Shown: positions 26,474-35,507, numbered from the stretch's first letter. The stretch: DNA of 64,000 nt from Salinimicrobium sp049680855 (GCF_049680855.1 NZ_JBMPGS010000002.1:310001-374000), one strand, 5' to 3'. Translations and numbers: made by a program. Notes: generated from the letters alone by a model not told the origin.

Positions 26474-28264
26474 TTATATCTCTTGCAATTCAACTAATTT
26501 TTTAAAATAAGGTGATTTACCTACCAAGTCCTCAAAAGGATCGATGTTTTCAATTTCTCCATTTTTCATGACCACTATTCTATCTGCGTTCTTAATGGTG
26601 GAAATCCTATGCGCGACTATTAAAATAGTATATTTACCTTTTAGCTCATCTATGTTTCTTTGAATTGCTTTTTCTGTTTCCGAATCCAGGGCCGAAGTAG
26701 CTTCATCTAAAATTAATATTTCCACCTCTTTATACAATTCTCTTGCGATAGATATGCGTTGACGCTGCCCCCCACTAAGATTCATCCCATTACTTCCTAA
26801 AATAGCATCTTCCTTTTCCTTCAATTCCTGAACAAAATCAAATATCGCTGCCTGCTTGATAGCCTTATTAAATTTTCGTAAATTAATGCGATTTTTTTTC
26901 GACCAAAAGGTAACATTATTAAATAAAGAATCATTAAAAATTACCGGGTCCTGGGTAATATATCCTATTTTGGCTTGAAGGCTTCTAATATTAAGATCTT
27001 CAACTCTATTTGAGTTTATTGCAAAACTACCCTTGCCTGGCGGAAGCAGTCCCGCTATTATATTCACCAATGTGGTTTTACCACTTCCACTTTCTCCCAC
27101 AAAAGCAAGGGTTTCATTTTGTTTAATAGTCAAGGTTACATTATTAATAACCTTTGTAAGACCATAACAGAAATCTATATTTTTGAGTTTTAGTTGTGCT
27201 ATTTTCCCATTTATATTTTGGTTTCCGGTCTCTTCTTTGTTTGCTTTCAATTCTCTTGTAAAAGAATCCATATTATTCAACGACCCAGACATACCCAGAA
27301 ATTTATTCCAACGGGATTGCAATTGTAAGAGATAGCTCAAGGCTCTGTAAAAGAAGAACAAACTAAGCAATATAGGGCCCAGGGATGCACCAAAAAAAGA
27401 GGTCTGTATGTAAATTACGGCAACAACAATAATAATCAGTAAAGGTTCTCGTGCAGCTGTGAGCAATGAATCTAGTTGCCCTATCTTACGCTTATCGTCT
27501 CGAATTTTTAGTACAGATTTCTTCAGCTTCTCTCCGTATTTGCCTAAAGTGCCGGTGGCCTTTAAATATTTATAATTTGCCACGTTCTGTATGATTAAAC
27601 TTTGAAAAACATTGTTCTCACCTGTAAGACTAATGGAAGCTCCTTTTGTCTTCGCATAAAGCCCTTTATACAAAAAGTTAGTAAGTCCTCCGCCTATGCT
27701 TACCAAAATAGCAAACTGTGCGTCCATGGTAAATGCAAACCCCATGTAAACGATAACAAGAACCCCTGCTTCCATTGCCTTAAAATAATTAAAATAGGAG
27801 CCTGCGACGCGGTCAACCTCACCGGTAAGAGTGTTTTGAATTCGACCAATATCAGAACCTACAAAATATTTGTAGGTAATGTTTTTTAAATGTTTTATAT
27901 TTTTTAAGCGAAGACCCTTAACAAACCATTCCCGCACATTTACGCTATAGACTCCCGCCATGTAAACTGCCATTCCTTTCAGTATAAAAAAGACCATCAT
28001 AAAAAGCAGTACTGACATTAGGGAAACACCGATACCAGAGTCATTTAATAATTCTACCAAAAATTGAAGTTTCCCCAATGATTCCGAATCTGTAGTATTA
28101 TTTTCGTTGATCATTTGAAGAAGAGGAAGAAACATGGATAACCCAAAACCATCTAAAAGACCAATAAGAATACTAAGTCCTACCAAAATAAATATGCGAT
28201 ATCCAAGATAGGAATAGAAATAGGCAAAACTTTCGAAATATTTATTTAATATTCTTTTTATCAA
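26474..28264 (-). CDS. ABC exporter half-transporter, PglK/Wzk-like flippase candidate
   Basis: 596 aa with an N-terminal membrane domain of about six helices (IFILVGLSILIGLLDGFGLS and on) and a C-terminal ATPase: Walker A GESGSGKTTLVN near 395, signature LSGGQRQR near 500, Walker B ILILDEATSALD and switch AHR. It is the only lipid-linked-oligosaccharide flippase candidate in the window, and no Wzx/MOP protein is seen. PglK flips lipid-linked bacillosamine-capped glycans in Campylobacter, which fits the PglC-F set in this locus. Function as flippase is inferred from context. Half-transporters work as homodimers. Confidence 0.75.
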   Translation of the reverse strand: MIKRILNKYFESFAYFYSYLGYRIFILVGLSILIGLLDGFGLSMFLPLLQMINENNTTDSESLGKLQFLVELLNDSGIGVSLMSVLLFMMVFFILKGMAVYMAGVYSVNVREWFVKGLRLKNIKHLKNITYKYFVGSDIGRIQNTLTGEVDRVAGSYFNYFKAMEAGVLVIVYMGFAFTMDAQFAILVSIGGGLTNFLYKGLYAKTKGASISLTGENNVFQSLIIQNVANYKYLKATGTLGKYGEKLKKSVLKIRDDKRKIGQLDSLLTAAREPLLIIIVVAVIYIQTSFFGASLGPILLSLFFFYRALSYLLQLQSRWNKFLGMSGSLNNMDSFTRELKANKEETGNQNINGKIAQLKLKNIDFCYGLTKVINNVTLTIKQNETLAFVGESGSGKTTLVNIIAGLLPPGKGSFAINSNRVEDLNIRSLQAKIGYITQDPVIFNDSLFNNVTFWSKKNRINLRKFNKAIKQAAIFDFVQELKEKEDAILGSNGMNLSGGQRQRISIARELYKEVEILILDEATSALDSETEKAIQRNIDELKGKYTILIVAHRISTIKNADRIVVMKNGEIENIDPFEDLVGKSPYFKKLVELQEI

Positions 28265-28453
28265 CTAATAATTTTTTTAATTAAAAAATATCAATCCCAA
28301 TTTCCTTCTAAAATTGAGTTTTCAAGTCATTCAATTTGGCGAAGATAAATTTTTAATAGTGACTGGATGTTTAAAAAATAAAATTTAGCTAAATTTAAGA
28401 AATAACAACATAGAACGAGTTATCCATATATGAGACAAATAAAACCAAATACT

Positions 28454-29449
28454 TTACAATTGTGTTGAATTGATGACCTGAAATCTATAATTAGAAATAT
28501 GATGAAAATATTCATAAATAGGGGCGACAAGTTTTATAAATCTAGAACCATTAATCTCATTTTTAGGAATTTCAATCGCTGTAAGATTAGATGGTGCATT
28601 TAAAAAGATCATATTTACCAAAACAGAACTGTACATAGAAATTATCTCCTTAGGAACAATTCTCAAGTGGAGATAATAATCTTCGAATATTACTTCAGGT
28701 ACTTTTATTTCGAAAATTTTACTTACTTCGGCTACAATCTCTTTATTCTCCCGTGGATGTGGGAAATAAATTATTTTTTTTGAAGTATTGTTGTTCAGTT
28801 TCTTTAAAGTATTTATATAATATTCTGAGGAAATCATACCCACATTTGATAACGGCTGACCTATATAAAAAATAAGATTTTCATCTAAAATTTGAGGTTT
28901 AGAAATCTTCTCCCTTTTTAAAATCCTGATCCTATCCCTACCACCGGCTTTTAATTTTAACGGAGATATATAAATTATTTGGTCAATTTCTGGCTGCTTA
29001 AATCCAAGTAAATTATAAGCTCTAGGAAATTTTTTTTTATTCTCAGTTGATAATTTATTTCTGAAATAATTCACCGATACTAATTGCAAACCATCATATA
29101 ATAAAATAATTGATGCTTTATGCTCAAATTCTGCCACAATACTTAATTGAATAATATTGGCGTAACTTCCAAAATATATACTATTCAAAGTAGAATATTT
29201 ATATTTTAGCCTAAAAAGTTTTAATTTAAGCAAGAATAATTTATAATAAACCCGTCTATCTTCTGCTTGTGGAACTAGCCATATATAGACTTTTTTCCAA
29301 CTAAAACCTTCCAAGTACTTTTGGATTTTTGAAGCTTCACCCTGAGTTTTTACAGTTATAATTAATATCGCATTTTGAGAAACCTCTGGGGTTCGAGATA
29401 GAAAAAAAGCTTGCGATGGAGTGGAGATAAGAACTAAGGAATAAGCCAA
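28454..29449 (-). CDS. GT52-like sialyl/nonulosonate transferase candidate
   Basis: 331 aa, no signal peptide. IILLYDGLQLVSVNYFRN near 115, then LIFYIGQPLSNVGMISSEYY near 197, then KIIYFPHPRENKEIV near 227 resemble the family 52 sialyltransferases (Lst type), including the G-Q-P-L block and an H-P motif. It is the second gene after the CMP-nonulosonate synthetase LegF, which would supply its donor. It therefore probably adds legionaminic or pseudaminic acid to the repeat unit. The link to GT52 is from recognised motifs, not a search. A run of nine A in the coding strand (near 29030-29038) could permit slippage. Confidence 0.62.
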   Translation of the reverse strand: MAYSLVLISTPSQAFFLSRTPEVSQNAILIITVKTQGEASKIQKYLEGFSWKKVYIWLVPQAEDRRVYYKLFLLKLKLFRLKYKYSTLNSIYFGSYANIIQLSIVAEFEHKASIILLYDGLQLVSVNYFRNKLSTENKKKFPRAYNLLGFKQPEIDQIIYISPLKLKAGGRDRIRILKREKISKPQILDENLIFYIGQPLSNVGMISSEYYINTLKKLNNNTSKKIIYFPHPRENKEIVAEVSKIFEIKVPEVIFEDYYLHLRIVPKEIISMYSSVLVNMIFLNAPSNLTAIEIPKNEINGSRFIKLVAPIYEYFHHISNYRFQVINSTQL

Positions 29450-29453
29450 TTCT

Positions 29454-30605
29454 TTAATTTTGATTATATATTAAATCGGAAGCTGCTTTTTTTATCGCGT
29501 AATGATATGAATTTTCATCTACGCTGTAGTTATCGCGCATATATTTCCTAATGAAATTGGAATAGGAAAAATCGTGGATTTTTCTGTCTTTCAAAATTGA
29601 GAAATCGTTCTCTCCCATATCCACTACAGGAAAATGTAAATTTTTTTCATAGGTTCCAATTGCATTCTCTATATGTGTAATCTCTCGTAAATGATCGTCG
29701 ATTAATAATACCACTGGCTTTTTATAGTAAACGGCCATACCGATAGAGGTGCTGTAATGTGCAAATACAACATCTGCATTTCTAATAAGCTTTTGTGAAT
29801 TTCTTCTGCTCCTTTCAAAATTTTGGTATCTTCCTTTTAGTTCATCTTTTATAGCCTCACTTTCTGGATGTTCTGAAATTATGATTTTATGTAGATTGAA
29901 ATATTTCTCTAATTTTTTTAAAGTATTTTCGACATTCTCATAATATTTATCATGATCAATCATCCCTTGATAAGCAAATGGTAATACCTGATCAAGAAAA
30001 ACACCAATTTTTTGCTCATGTTCAATCTCACTTTTATCTGTTACTATTCTGTTTACATCATCTGAATGAATAACCAAAATATTTTTCCGTTTTACAGTTA
30101 AATAAGCCTTTAATGGGAGGTAATAATTAGTGCTACACATGAGGTAATCTGGAGCATAATAGTTATGATTCAAATCATAAAATACTTTGAGCTTATGCCA
30201 AGGGAATAATTTAGTTTTTTCTATGAATTTTTTCAACCAAAAACGCAAACCACTATCCTCCTTATAAGCAAATATAGTAGCCTTGATTCTAAAAGAAATA
30301 AGCCTGTCCTGATTTCTTTTTATGATTTTAAAAATACCTGAAAGTTTTTGCAGATAAGAATCATTGGTTACAAAGATTACTGGACTATCAGGTAGTCCAG
30401 CTTTAAAATCATAAAGTTCTGTCATAGAATTAATTACTTTTCTATGCTTTAGCATGAAATCGTCATCTGCCGTTATCTCTTTACCGTGAAGCGTAAGTAA
30501 ATCCAATAATATAATTTCATTTCCCTCCTGAACCAGTTTATCCAGTTCAAAAATTTGACGATGAGAATTTCGAAAAATCTTATAAAAACAAAAAATTATA
30601 GTCAT
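29454..30605 (-). CDS. Putative GT-B glycosyltransferase with HP and S/T motifs
   Basis: 383 aa; I cannot assign it to a named family with certainty. IIISEHPESEAIKDEL near 243 contains an H-P motif, and VVFAHYSTSIGMAVYYKKPVV near 280 has the Ser/Thr-rich loop seen in bacterial sialyl- and polysialyltransferases that use CMP donors. FLDQVLPFAY near 205 may be the start of the second domain. It lies 4 bases from the GT52-like gene and 5 from LegF. A nonulosonate transferase is the most natural guess; another GT-B function is possible. Confidence 0.5.
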   Translation of the reverse strand: MTIIFCFYKIFRNSHRQIFELDKLVQEGNEIILLDLLTLHGKEITADDDFMLKHRKVINSMTELYDFKAGLPDSPVIFVTNDSYLQKLSGIFKIIKRNQDRLISFRIKATIFAYKEDSGLRFWLKKFIEKTKLFPWHKLKVFYDLNHNYYAPDYLMCSTNYYLPLKAYLTVKRKNILVIHSDDVNRIVTDKSEIEHEQKIGVFLDQVLPFAYQGMIDHDKYYENVENTLKKLEKYFNLHKIIISEHPESEAIKDELKGRYQNFERSRRNSQKLIRNADVVFAHYSTSIGMAVYYKKPVVLLIDDHLREITHIENAIGTYEKNLHFPVVDMGENDFSILKDRKIHDFSYSNFIRKYMRDNYSVDENSYHYAIKKAASDLIYNQN

Positions 30606-30610
30606 TAATA

Positions 30611-31282
30611 TTATCCTTTTACAATCGCTTCGGCAACTTTCCAGTCCAATTCTGTATCTATATCATGGGAAGAAATTTCATCCATGACATATTTTTTTAT
30701 CTTGTGAAAATCACTGAATTTCTGCTGTTTCAATGAGGCTATGTTAATAATATATATTGCACCATTAAGCTCCCAGACTTTAGGACATTCCTGTCGGGTT
30801 ACAAAATTCCCATTTTTTGATTTTCTCAGAAAACCTTTTTCATCCTCTTCCCATAAAACATAATAAGGATTACTTGCAGTTTCTTTCACGGAAACTATCA
30901 TCTGGAATTCTTCAGAATATGTTTCAATTGCCTCTTGTATATGTCTTCCCGTTCTAAATGGAGATGTAGGCTGAAGTAATATTAAAATTTCTGAAGTATC
31001 ACCCCTTTCTTCCATGAATTTATTTGCATGTACCAATACCTCATGCGTGCCTGCATTATCTGATGCTAATTCTACCGGCCTTAAAAATGGCACTTCTAAT
31101 CCAATATTTTCTACCACTTGCTTGATTTCAGGACTATCTGTACTTACAATAATTTTCCTGTCTTCAAACACTTCACGTGCCGCTTCGATAGTGTATTGAA
31201 TCAAAGGTTTTCCATTTAATTCTTTTATATTTTTCCCAGGAATTCCTTTAGAACCTCCTCTTGCAGGTATTACTACGAACAT
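30611..31282 (-). CDS. legF: CMP-legionaminic/N-acylneuraminate cytidylyltransferase
   Basis: 223 aa. FVVIPARGGSKGIPGKNIKE at 2-21 is the nucleotide-binding signature of NeuA/LegF enzymes, followed by LLQPTSPFRTGRHIQEAI near 97 and WELNGAIYIIN near 168. It is shorter than the PseF protein of this locus and closer to NeuA/LegF in these blocks. The gene is the last of the Leg cassette and overlaps the PtmE-like gene by one base. It should produce the CMP-activated form of the second nonulosonic acid. Legionaminic rather than sialic acid is inferred from LegB, LegC and PtmE. Confidence 0.84.
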   Translation of the reverse strand: MFVVIPARGGSKGIPGKNIKELNGKPLIQYTIEAAREVFEDRKIIVSTDSPEIKQVVENIGLEVPFLRPVELASDNAGTHEVLVHANKFMEERGDTSEILILLQPTSPFRTGRHIQEAIETYSEEFQMIVSVKETASNPYYVLWEEDEKGFLRKSKNGNFVTRQECPKVWELNGAIYIINIASLKQQKFSDFHKIKKYVMDEISSHDIDTELDWKVAEAIVKG

Positions 31283-32337
31283 TATTCTATATGTTTAATA
31301 AATTCCTGGGCTTGTTTATAATCTACCGGACTTCCTATATCTATCCAATAACCAATTATTGGATTATGAACTAATTTACTACCATCAACCAATAGTTCCT
31401 CCATTAAATCGGTAATATCGTAATACTCATTTCTCGGAATTTTGGCGATCAAGTCTTTTTGAAACATATAAATACCCGCATTTGAATGATAAACATAGGA
31501 TGGTTTTTCTATAAACTTAGCAACTTCTCTCTTTTCATTAGAATCAAAAACGGCATAGGGTACATCTACCTTATATTCTGTAGATGCTATAGCCATTGCA
31601 GCTTTTTTATTTACAAGTTCTAGGTAAAGTTCTTCGAAGTTTACATTTGTGAATAAATCACTATTCATAAGTAAAATTTGATCAGAGTCGAAATGTTCCA
31701 CTAATGAAAGTGCCCCTGCAGTACCTAGAGGTTTTTCTTCTTCAATATATTCTATGTGAATACCTTTACTACTACCATCTCCAAAATATTCTCGAATCTG
31801 ATCTCCCAAATATTTTATAGATATATATATTTTCTGAATTCCATAAGAAATTAATCGATCAATATTATGTTCTATGATAGGCTTATTACCTAAAGGAAGC
31901 ATAGGTTTAGGAACAGAGTCGGTAATTGGACTTAACCTTTTCCCCCTTCCTCCAGCCATTATCATACACTCAATTGGCAATAGAGCTTTGGTTTTCTCAA
32001 GATCAATAATTCTTATTAATTTTTTATCTTTAGTAAGAATGGGCAGAATTTTTATATCTTTTTTACGATAAAGTTTAAGATCGAGATACCCCTCTTTTTC
32101 ATATTCAAATACAAAATTGGGATTACAAACTGAAGATACTTTTTTATTAATATCACCGTCTTTTACTAAAGATCTTCTAATGTCTCCATCGGTCAATGAA
32201 CCCACAGTATGACCATTATGGTTTGTTACAAATAGTATAAGGCGGCTTACGTCAGTTGTAAATAAGATTTTATTAAGTTTATCTAAAGCATCTAGAATGT
32301 TTGCATCCTCATCAATTAGGATATTATGAATTTCCAT
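31282..32337 (-). CDS. ptmE: PtmE-like CBS-domain nucleotidyltransferase (GlcN(Ac)-1-P guanylyltransferase)
   Basis: 351 aa in two parts. Residues 1-~115 form a pair of CBS-like repeats (GHTVGSLTDGDIRRSLV and LPILTKDKKLIRIIDLEK). From ~120 there is a sugar-phosphate nucleotidyltransferase domain with MIMAGGRGKRLSPITDSVPK, IEYIEEEKPLGTAGAL and HSNAGIYMF. The same arrangement is found in PtmE of Campylobacter, which makes GDP-activated glucosamine for the GDP-based legionaminic pathway. CBS repeats often bind nucleotides, so allosteric control is likely. It lies between LegF (1-base overlap) and LegG (2-base gap). Specificity for GTP is inferred from context. Confidence 0.82.
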   Translation of the reverse strand: MEIHNILIDEDANILDALDKLNKILFTTDVSRLILFVTNHNGHTVGSLTDGDIRRSLVKDGDINKKVSSVCNPNFVFEYEKEGYLDLKLYRKKDIKILPILTKDKKLIRIIDLEKTKALLPIECMIMAGGRGKRLSPITDSVPKPMLPLGNKPIIEHNIDRLISYGIQKIYISIKYLGDQIREYFGDGSSKGIHIEYIEEEKPLGTAGALSLVEHFDSDQILLMNSDLFTNVNFEELYLELVNKKAAMAIASTEYKVDVPYAVFDSNEKREVAKFIEKPSYVYHSNAGIYMFQKDLIAKIPRNEYYDITDLMEELLVDGSKLVHNPIIGYWIDIGSPVDYKQAQEFIKHIE

Positions 32338-32339
32338 AA

Positions 32340-33491
32340 TTAAAATTTAATATCATAAAAGCTTTTTTTTACTGAAGATAATGGAGTGACAATAATTTCC
32401 ATAATCTTTTTTGTCGCATTCCCATTCCCATATATCTGCTTTTGCGATTTTACTCTCTCTAAAAACGAAGGATTTTGAGCTTTTTGTAGAGCACACAGGA
32501 TATCTTCTTTAATGCATTGGGAGTGAATAACACTTAAGGGAGTTACTCTTCCTTTTTGCCTATCCCCTAAGTTTATGGTTGGAATATTAAAATAAGGCAC
32601 TTCAACAATACCACTTGAGGAATTACCTACGACCAGATCCATAAACTGTAAAGATGAAAGATACCGAATTTGACCGAGTGATCGAAATGCAATGGCTTTA
32701 TTCTTATTTTCAGACACGTAGTCTTCAATCATTTTGTTGATGATGCGGCCCTCCTTATCGGAATTTGCAAAGGTAAAAATAAATCGGGTGTCGCTTAGCT
32801 GATCTAAAGCACCTAAAATTTCTTTAAACTGTTTTTCGGCAGAATTATTTTCTAAAGTAACGGGATGGTAAGTGATCAAAATATTTCTCTTACCTAATTT
32901 GAACTTAATAGAATCTTCAAATTCTTTTTGAGTCAATAAGGTTAACTTCTTTATGGAATCTAAGCTTATGGCTCCAACATTAAAAACCCTTTCTGGCGAT
33001 TCACCCATTTGGATTATCCTTTTCCTAGAACTTTCGGTAGAAGAAAAATGCCAATAACTCATTTTAGTTATCGCATGTCTAATCCCCTCATCATAAGCCC
33101 CTTCTGTAGTATCACCTCCATGAATATGTGCAATGGGAATGTTTGCAAGCATAGCTGCCGTAGCAGCAGCCAACATTTCTGACCTATCTCCTAGAATAAC
33201 TACTAGATCAGGATTCAGTTCATAAAGTGCATCTCCCAAACCAATTAATGCTAATCCTACAGATTTAGTTACACCACTAGCAGAATCGGAAGAGAGAACA
33301 CATTCAATCTTTTTATCAATCTGAAAACCATCTTCCATAATTTCCTCTACGGTGTAGCCAAATTCTTTCGATAAATGCATTGCAGTTACTACCAGCTGCA
33401 GAGTTTGTCTACTACTATCCTTTATTTCCTTCAGCATTGGCTTTAATAAGCCATATTCCGCTCGGGTTCCTGTAAACACTGTAATCTTCAT
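32340..33491 (-). CDS. legG: LegG/NeuC-type hydrolysing 2-epimerase
   Basis: 383 aa. ITVFTGTRAEYGLLKPMLKE at 3-22, DLVVILGDRSEMLAAA near 85-100 and IPIAHIHGGDTTEGAYDEGI near 107 are the standard blocks of hydrolysing NDP-HexNAc 2-epimerases. VGNSSSGIVEVPYFNIPTIN near 295 is the UDP/GDP-binding region. It frees the 2,4-diacetamido-trideoxy-mannose from its nucleotide and inverts C2, giving the substrate for LegI. It overlaps LegI by 4 bases. The enzyme families for sialic acid and legionaminic acid look alike; the cassette argues for the latter. Confidence 0.86.
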   Translation of the reverse strand: MKITVFTGTRAEYGLLKPMLKEIKDSSRQTLQLVVTAMHLSKEFGYTVEEIMEDGFQIDKKIECVLSSDSASGVTKSVGLALIGLGDALYELNPDLVVILGDRSEMLAAATAAMLANIPIAHIHGGDTTEGAYDEGIRHAITKMSYWHFSSTESSRKRIIQMGESPERVFNVGAISLDSIKKLTLLTQKEFEDSIKFKLGKRNILITYHPVTLENNSAEKQFKEILGALDQLSDTRFIFTFANSDKEGRIINKMIEDYVSENKNKAIAFRSLGQIRYLSSLQFMDLVVGNSSSGIVEVPYFNIPTINLGDRQKGRVTPLSVIHSQCIKEDILCALQKAQNPSFLERVKSQKQIYGNGNATKKIMEIIVTPLSSVKKSFYDIKF

Positions 33492-34495
33492 AATTCTATC
33501 AATTCATCTTCATCAAAGTTCCTAGTAGCGAGCTTTCCTTCAACTTCATCCCATCTCATTGGGTTTAAACCAGTACCTGGCCTCTTAACACATAAATTCT
33601 CTTTAGAAAAAATATCCCCTTTTCTGATCTTTTTAGCGGCAACAATACTTTTTCTTGCTACCTCTTTATTTTTCATTTCTGATAGGGAAGGTTCTTTAAT
33701 TCCTGAACCGCTTAGAGCCTTTTCGATATTTCTAATAGCAGATATCATTTTTCTTAGTTCATCCGGTTCCAAAGAAGCAGCATGATCAGGACCTGGCATA
33801 CTTTTATCAAGTGTAAAGTGCTTTTCTATAAGCTTCGCTTTTAGTGCAACTGCAGCTATAGGTACTTCTATACCTAGAGTATGATCCGAATATCCAATAC
33901 GGACATCTAACTCGTTCCTTATATGCAGCATTGCTTGTAAATTCACATCTTCCATGGGAGTTGGATATTCAGTATTACAATGAACTATAGAAATCTGTTC
34001 TTTTTTTAGCCCTTCCTTCTGAAGAATATTAAAAGCCCTTTTGACTTCATTAATGTCAGCCATACCTGTAGACATAACTACTTCTCTCCCAAAACTTGCC
34101 ACTTTCCTTAAATAGGGTAAATTTGTAATCTCGCCAGAAGGAATTTTGAAAAAGGCAGGGTTCATACTATCCAAAAATTCAAGACTCGGCGCATCAAATC
34201 CCGTAGATAGAAACCCAATTCCTTTATCATCGCAACACTTTTTGATCTCGCTAAAATCTTTAAAGGATAATTCAAGCTTTTTCACCATATCATATTGCGA
34301 TTCTTCCTTTCCCGTGCTTTTTTCTTGATAGCCCGCTTTCTTAGCCTCCCTCGTAAGATTGAGTTCAGTTTTAAAAGTTTGGAATTTCACAAAATCCGCA
34401 CCGGCCGTAGCTGCAACCTCTACCAGCTTTTTCGCATTCTCTAAACTACCATTATGATTTACTCCTGCTTCTGCAATAATTATGACCTTTCCCAT
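33488..34495 (-). CDS. legI: LegI/NeuB-type nonulosonic acid synthase
   Basis: 335 aa. VIIIAEAGVNHNGSLENAKK at 4-23, FVKFQTFKTE, FFKIPSGEITNLPYLRKVAS near 135, STGMADINEV and HCNTEYPTPMEDVNL near 190 are diagnostic of NeuB/LegI. KHFTLDKSMPGPDHAASLEP (about 233) carries the D-H-x-A-S pattern usual in NeuB/LegI, where the PseI of this locus has DASFSM. A C-terminal SAF domain follows from ~280. It joins the 6-deoxy-mannosamine-type sugar with phosphoenolpyruvate. It overlaps LegG by 4 bases and lies 2 bases from the MaoC gene. Confidence 0.88.
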   Translation of the reverse strand: MGKVIIIAEAGVNHNGSLENAKKLVEVAATAGADFVKFQTFKTELNLTREAKKAGYQEKSTGKEESQYDMVKKLELSFKDFSEIKKCCDDKGIGFLSTGFDAPSLEFLDSMNPAFFKIPSGEITNLPYLRKVASFGREVVMSTGMADINEVKRAFNILQKEGLKKEQISIVHCNTEYPTPMEDVNLQAMLHIRNELDVRIGYSDHTLGIEVPIAAVALKAKLIEKHFTLDKSMPGPDHAASLEPDELRKMISAIRNIEKALSGSGIKEPSLSEMKNKEVARKSIVAAKKIRKGDIFSKENLCVKRPGTGLNPMRWDEVEGKLATRNFDEDELIEL

Positions 34496-34497
34496 AG

Positions 34498-34914
34498 CTA
34501 ATCTTTTAAATATAAAACAGTTGCCTCCCCATCAATTACTAATTCCTCATCCCTTGTGACGTATGTTCTTAATTTTATAATTGGTTTATCCCTCCTGATA
34601 GATTTGATCTCTACCGTAGCTGTAACCGTATCCTCAAGATATACCGGTGCTAGAAAATTCGTATTCTGATTCATGTAGATAGCACCAGCACCAGGTAGAT
34701 CAGAACCAATAAGACCTCCAAAAAGAGAAGTTATAAATGGCCCTTGGACAATTCTCTTTTTAAACCTCGTATTTTTAGCATATTCTCTATCAAAATGAAT
34801 AGGATTTTTATCACCCGAAAGTATAGAGAAATCTATTACATCTTTTTCGGAAAATGTTCTTACCTCATTTGCGGATTGGCCAACCATTAAATTTTCAAAT
34901 ATTTTATTTTTCAT
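34498..34914 (-). CDS. MaoC-like (R)-specific enoyl-CoA hydratase
   Basis: 138 aa hot-dog-fold protein. VIDFSILSGDKNPIHFDREY near 26-45 is the hydratase-2 motif with catalytic Asp and His, and FKKRIVQGPFITSLFGGLIG continues the fold. The family hydrates short trans-2-enoyl-CoA to (R)-3-hydroxyacyl-CoA. Its gene lies between the LegI and acyltransferase genes with gaps of 2 and 17 bases, so it belongs to the legionaminic cassette. This suggests supply of 3-hydroxybutyryl-CoA for N-acylation of the sugar, a substituent known from some nonulosonic acids. That role is inference. Confidence 0.78.
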   Translation of the reverse strand: MKNKIFENLMVGQSANEVRTFSEKDVIDFSILSGDKNPIHFDREYAKNTRFKKRIVQGPFITSLFGGLIGSDLPGAGAIYMNQNTNFLAPVYLEDTVTATVEIKSIRRDKPIIKLRTYVTRDEELVIDGEATVLYLKD

Positions 34915-34931
34915 GTTTGGAAGCTTAGTAT

Positions 34932-35501
34932 TTATAAATTAACATAATCAAAATTAGAAGGTTTTATGTTATTCTTTTTATAAATTTTCTCTTCCATAGA
35001 GAGAATGTTTTCCGAATTCCGTGAGCGTATTTTTCTAGCAGGAGCCCCCATATATATGCTCCAGGGTTCCAGATCTTTTGTAACCAGACTTCCACTTGCC
35101 ACAACAGCTCCTTCCCCGATCGTTACTCCGGGATGTATAACGGCGTTCGTTCCAATAAAAGAGTGCTTCTTGCATACAACATGAGACCGGTAAAAAGATC
35201 GAAACTCATCTGAAACTAAGGGACTAGGAATACCTTTGCCGGTTATATCATCAGATCCTGTTATTATCCGAACACCGGCACAGACTCCCACAAAATCTTC
35301 TATAATACATACCCCCCCCCCAGCAATGGAAACATGGTTGGCCACGTGAACATAATTTCCAATATAAACCCCAAGCCCTCCCATAATAAGAGTAAACTCA
35401 CTAAGTCGGCTATTATTTTTAATCGAAATTTTTCCTTCGTCAATAAGGGAAATAGGTTCAAAAATCTCGACATTTTCTCCAATTTCTTTAAATTCTCTCA
35501 T
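34932..35501 (-). CDS. Hexapeptide-repeat acyltransferase with G10 tract (LegH candidate)
   Basis: 189 aa left-handed beta-helix protein: VYIGNYVHVANHVSIAGGGV (about 46-65), then HSFIGTNAVIHPGVTIGEGAVVASG as separate coils, ending YMGAPARKIRS. It is placed where the C4 N-acyltransferase (LegH) of the pathway is expected, next to LegC. A run of ten C on the plus strand (35312-35321), read as ten G, encodes Gly-Gly-Gly-Val within the helix. The tract is in frame here, so the gene is ON in this sequence. Change by one base would truncate it. The acyl group may be acetyl or 3-hydroxybutyryl given the MaoC neighbour. Confidence 0.76.
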   Translation of the reverse strand: MREFKEIGENVEIFEPISLIDEGKISIKNNSRLSEFTLIMGGLGVYIGNYVHVANHVSIAGGGVCIIEDFVGVCAGVRIITGSDDITGKGIPSPLVSDEFRSFYRSHVVCKKHSFIGTNAVIHPGVTIGEGAVVASGSLVTKDLEPWSIYMGAPARKIRSRNSENILSMEEKIYKKNNIKPSNFDYVNL

Positions 35502-35507
35502 TTTACT

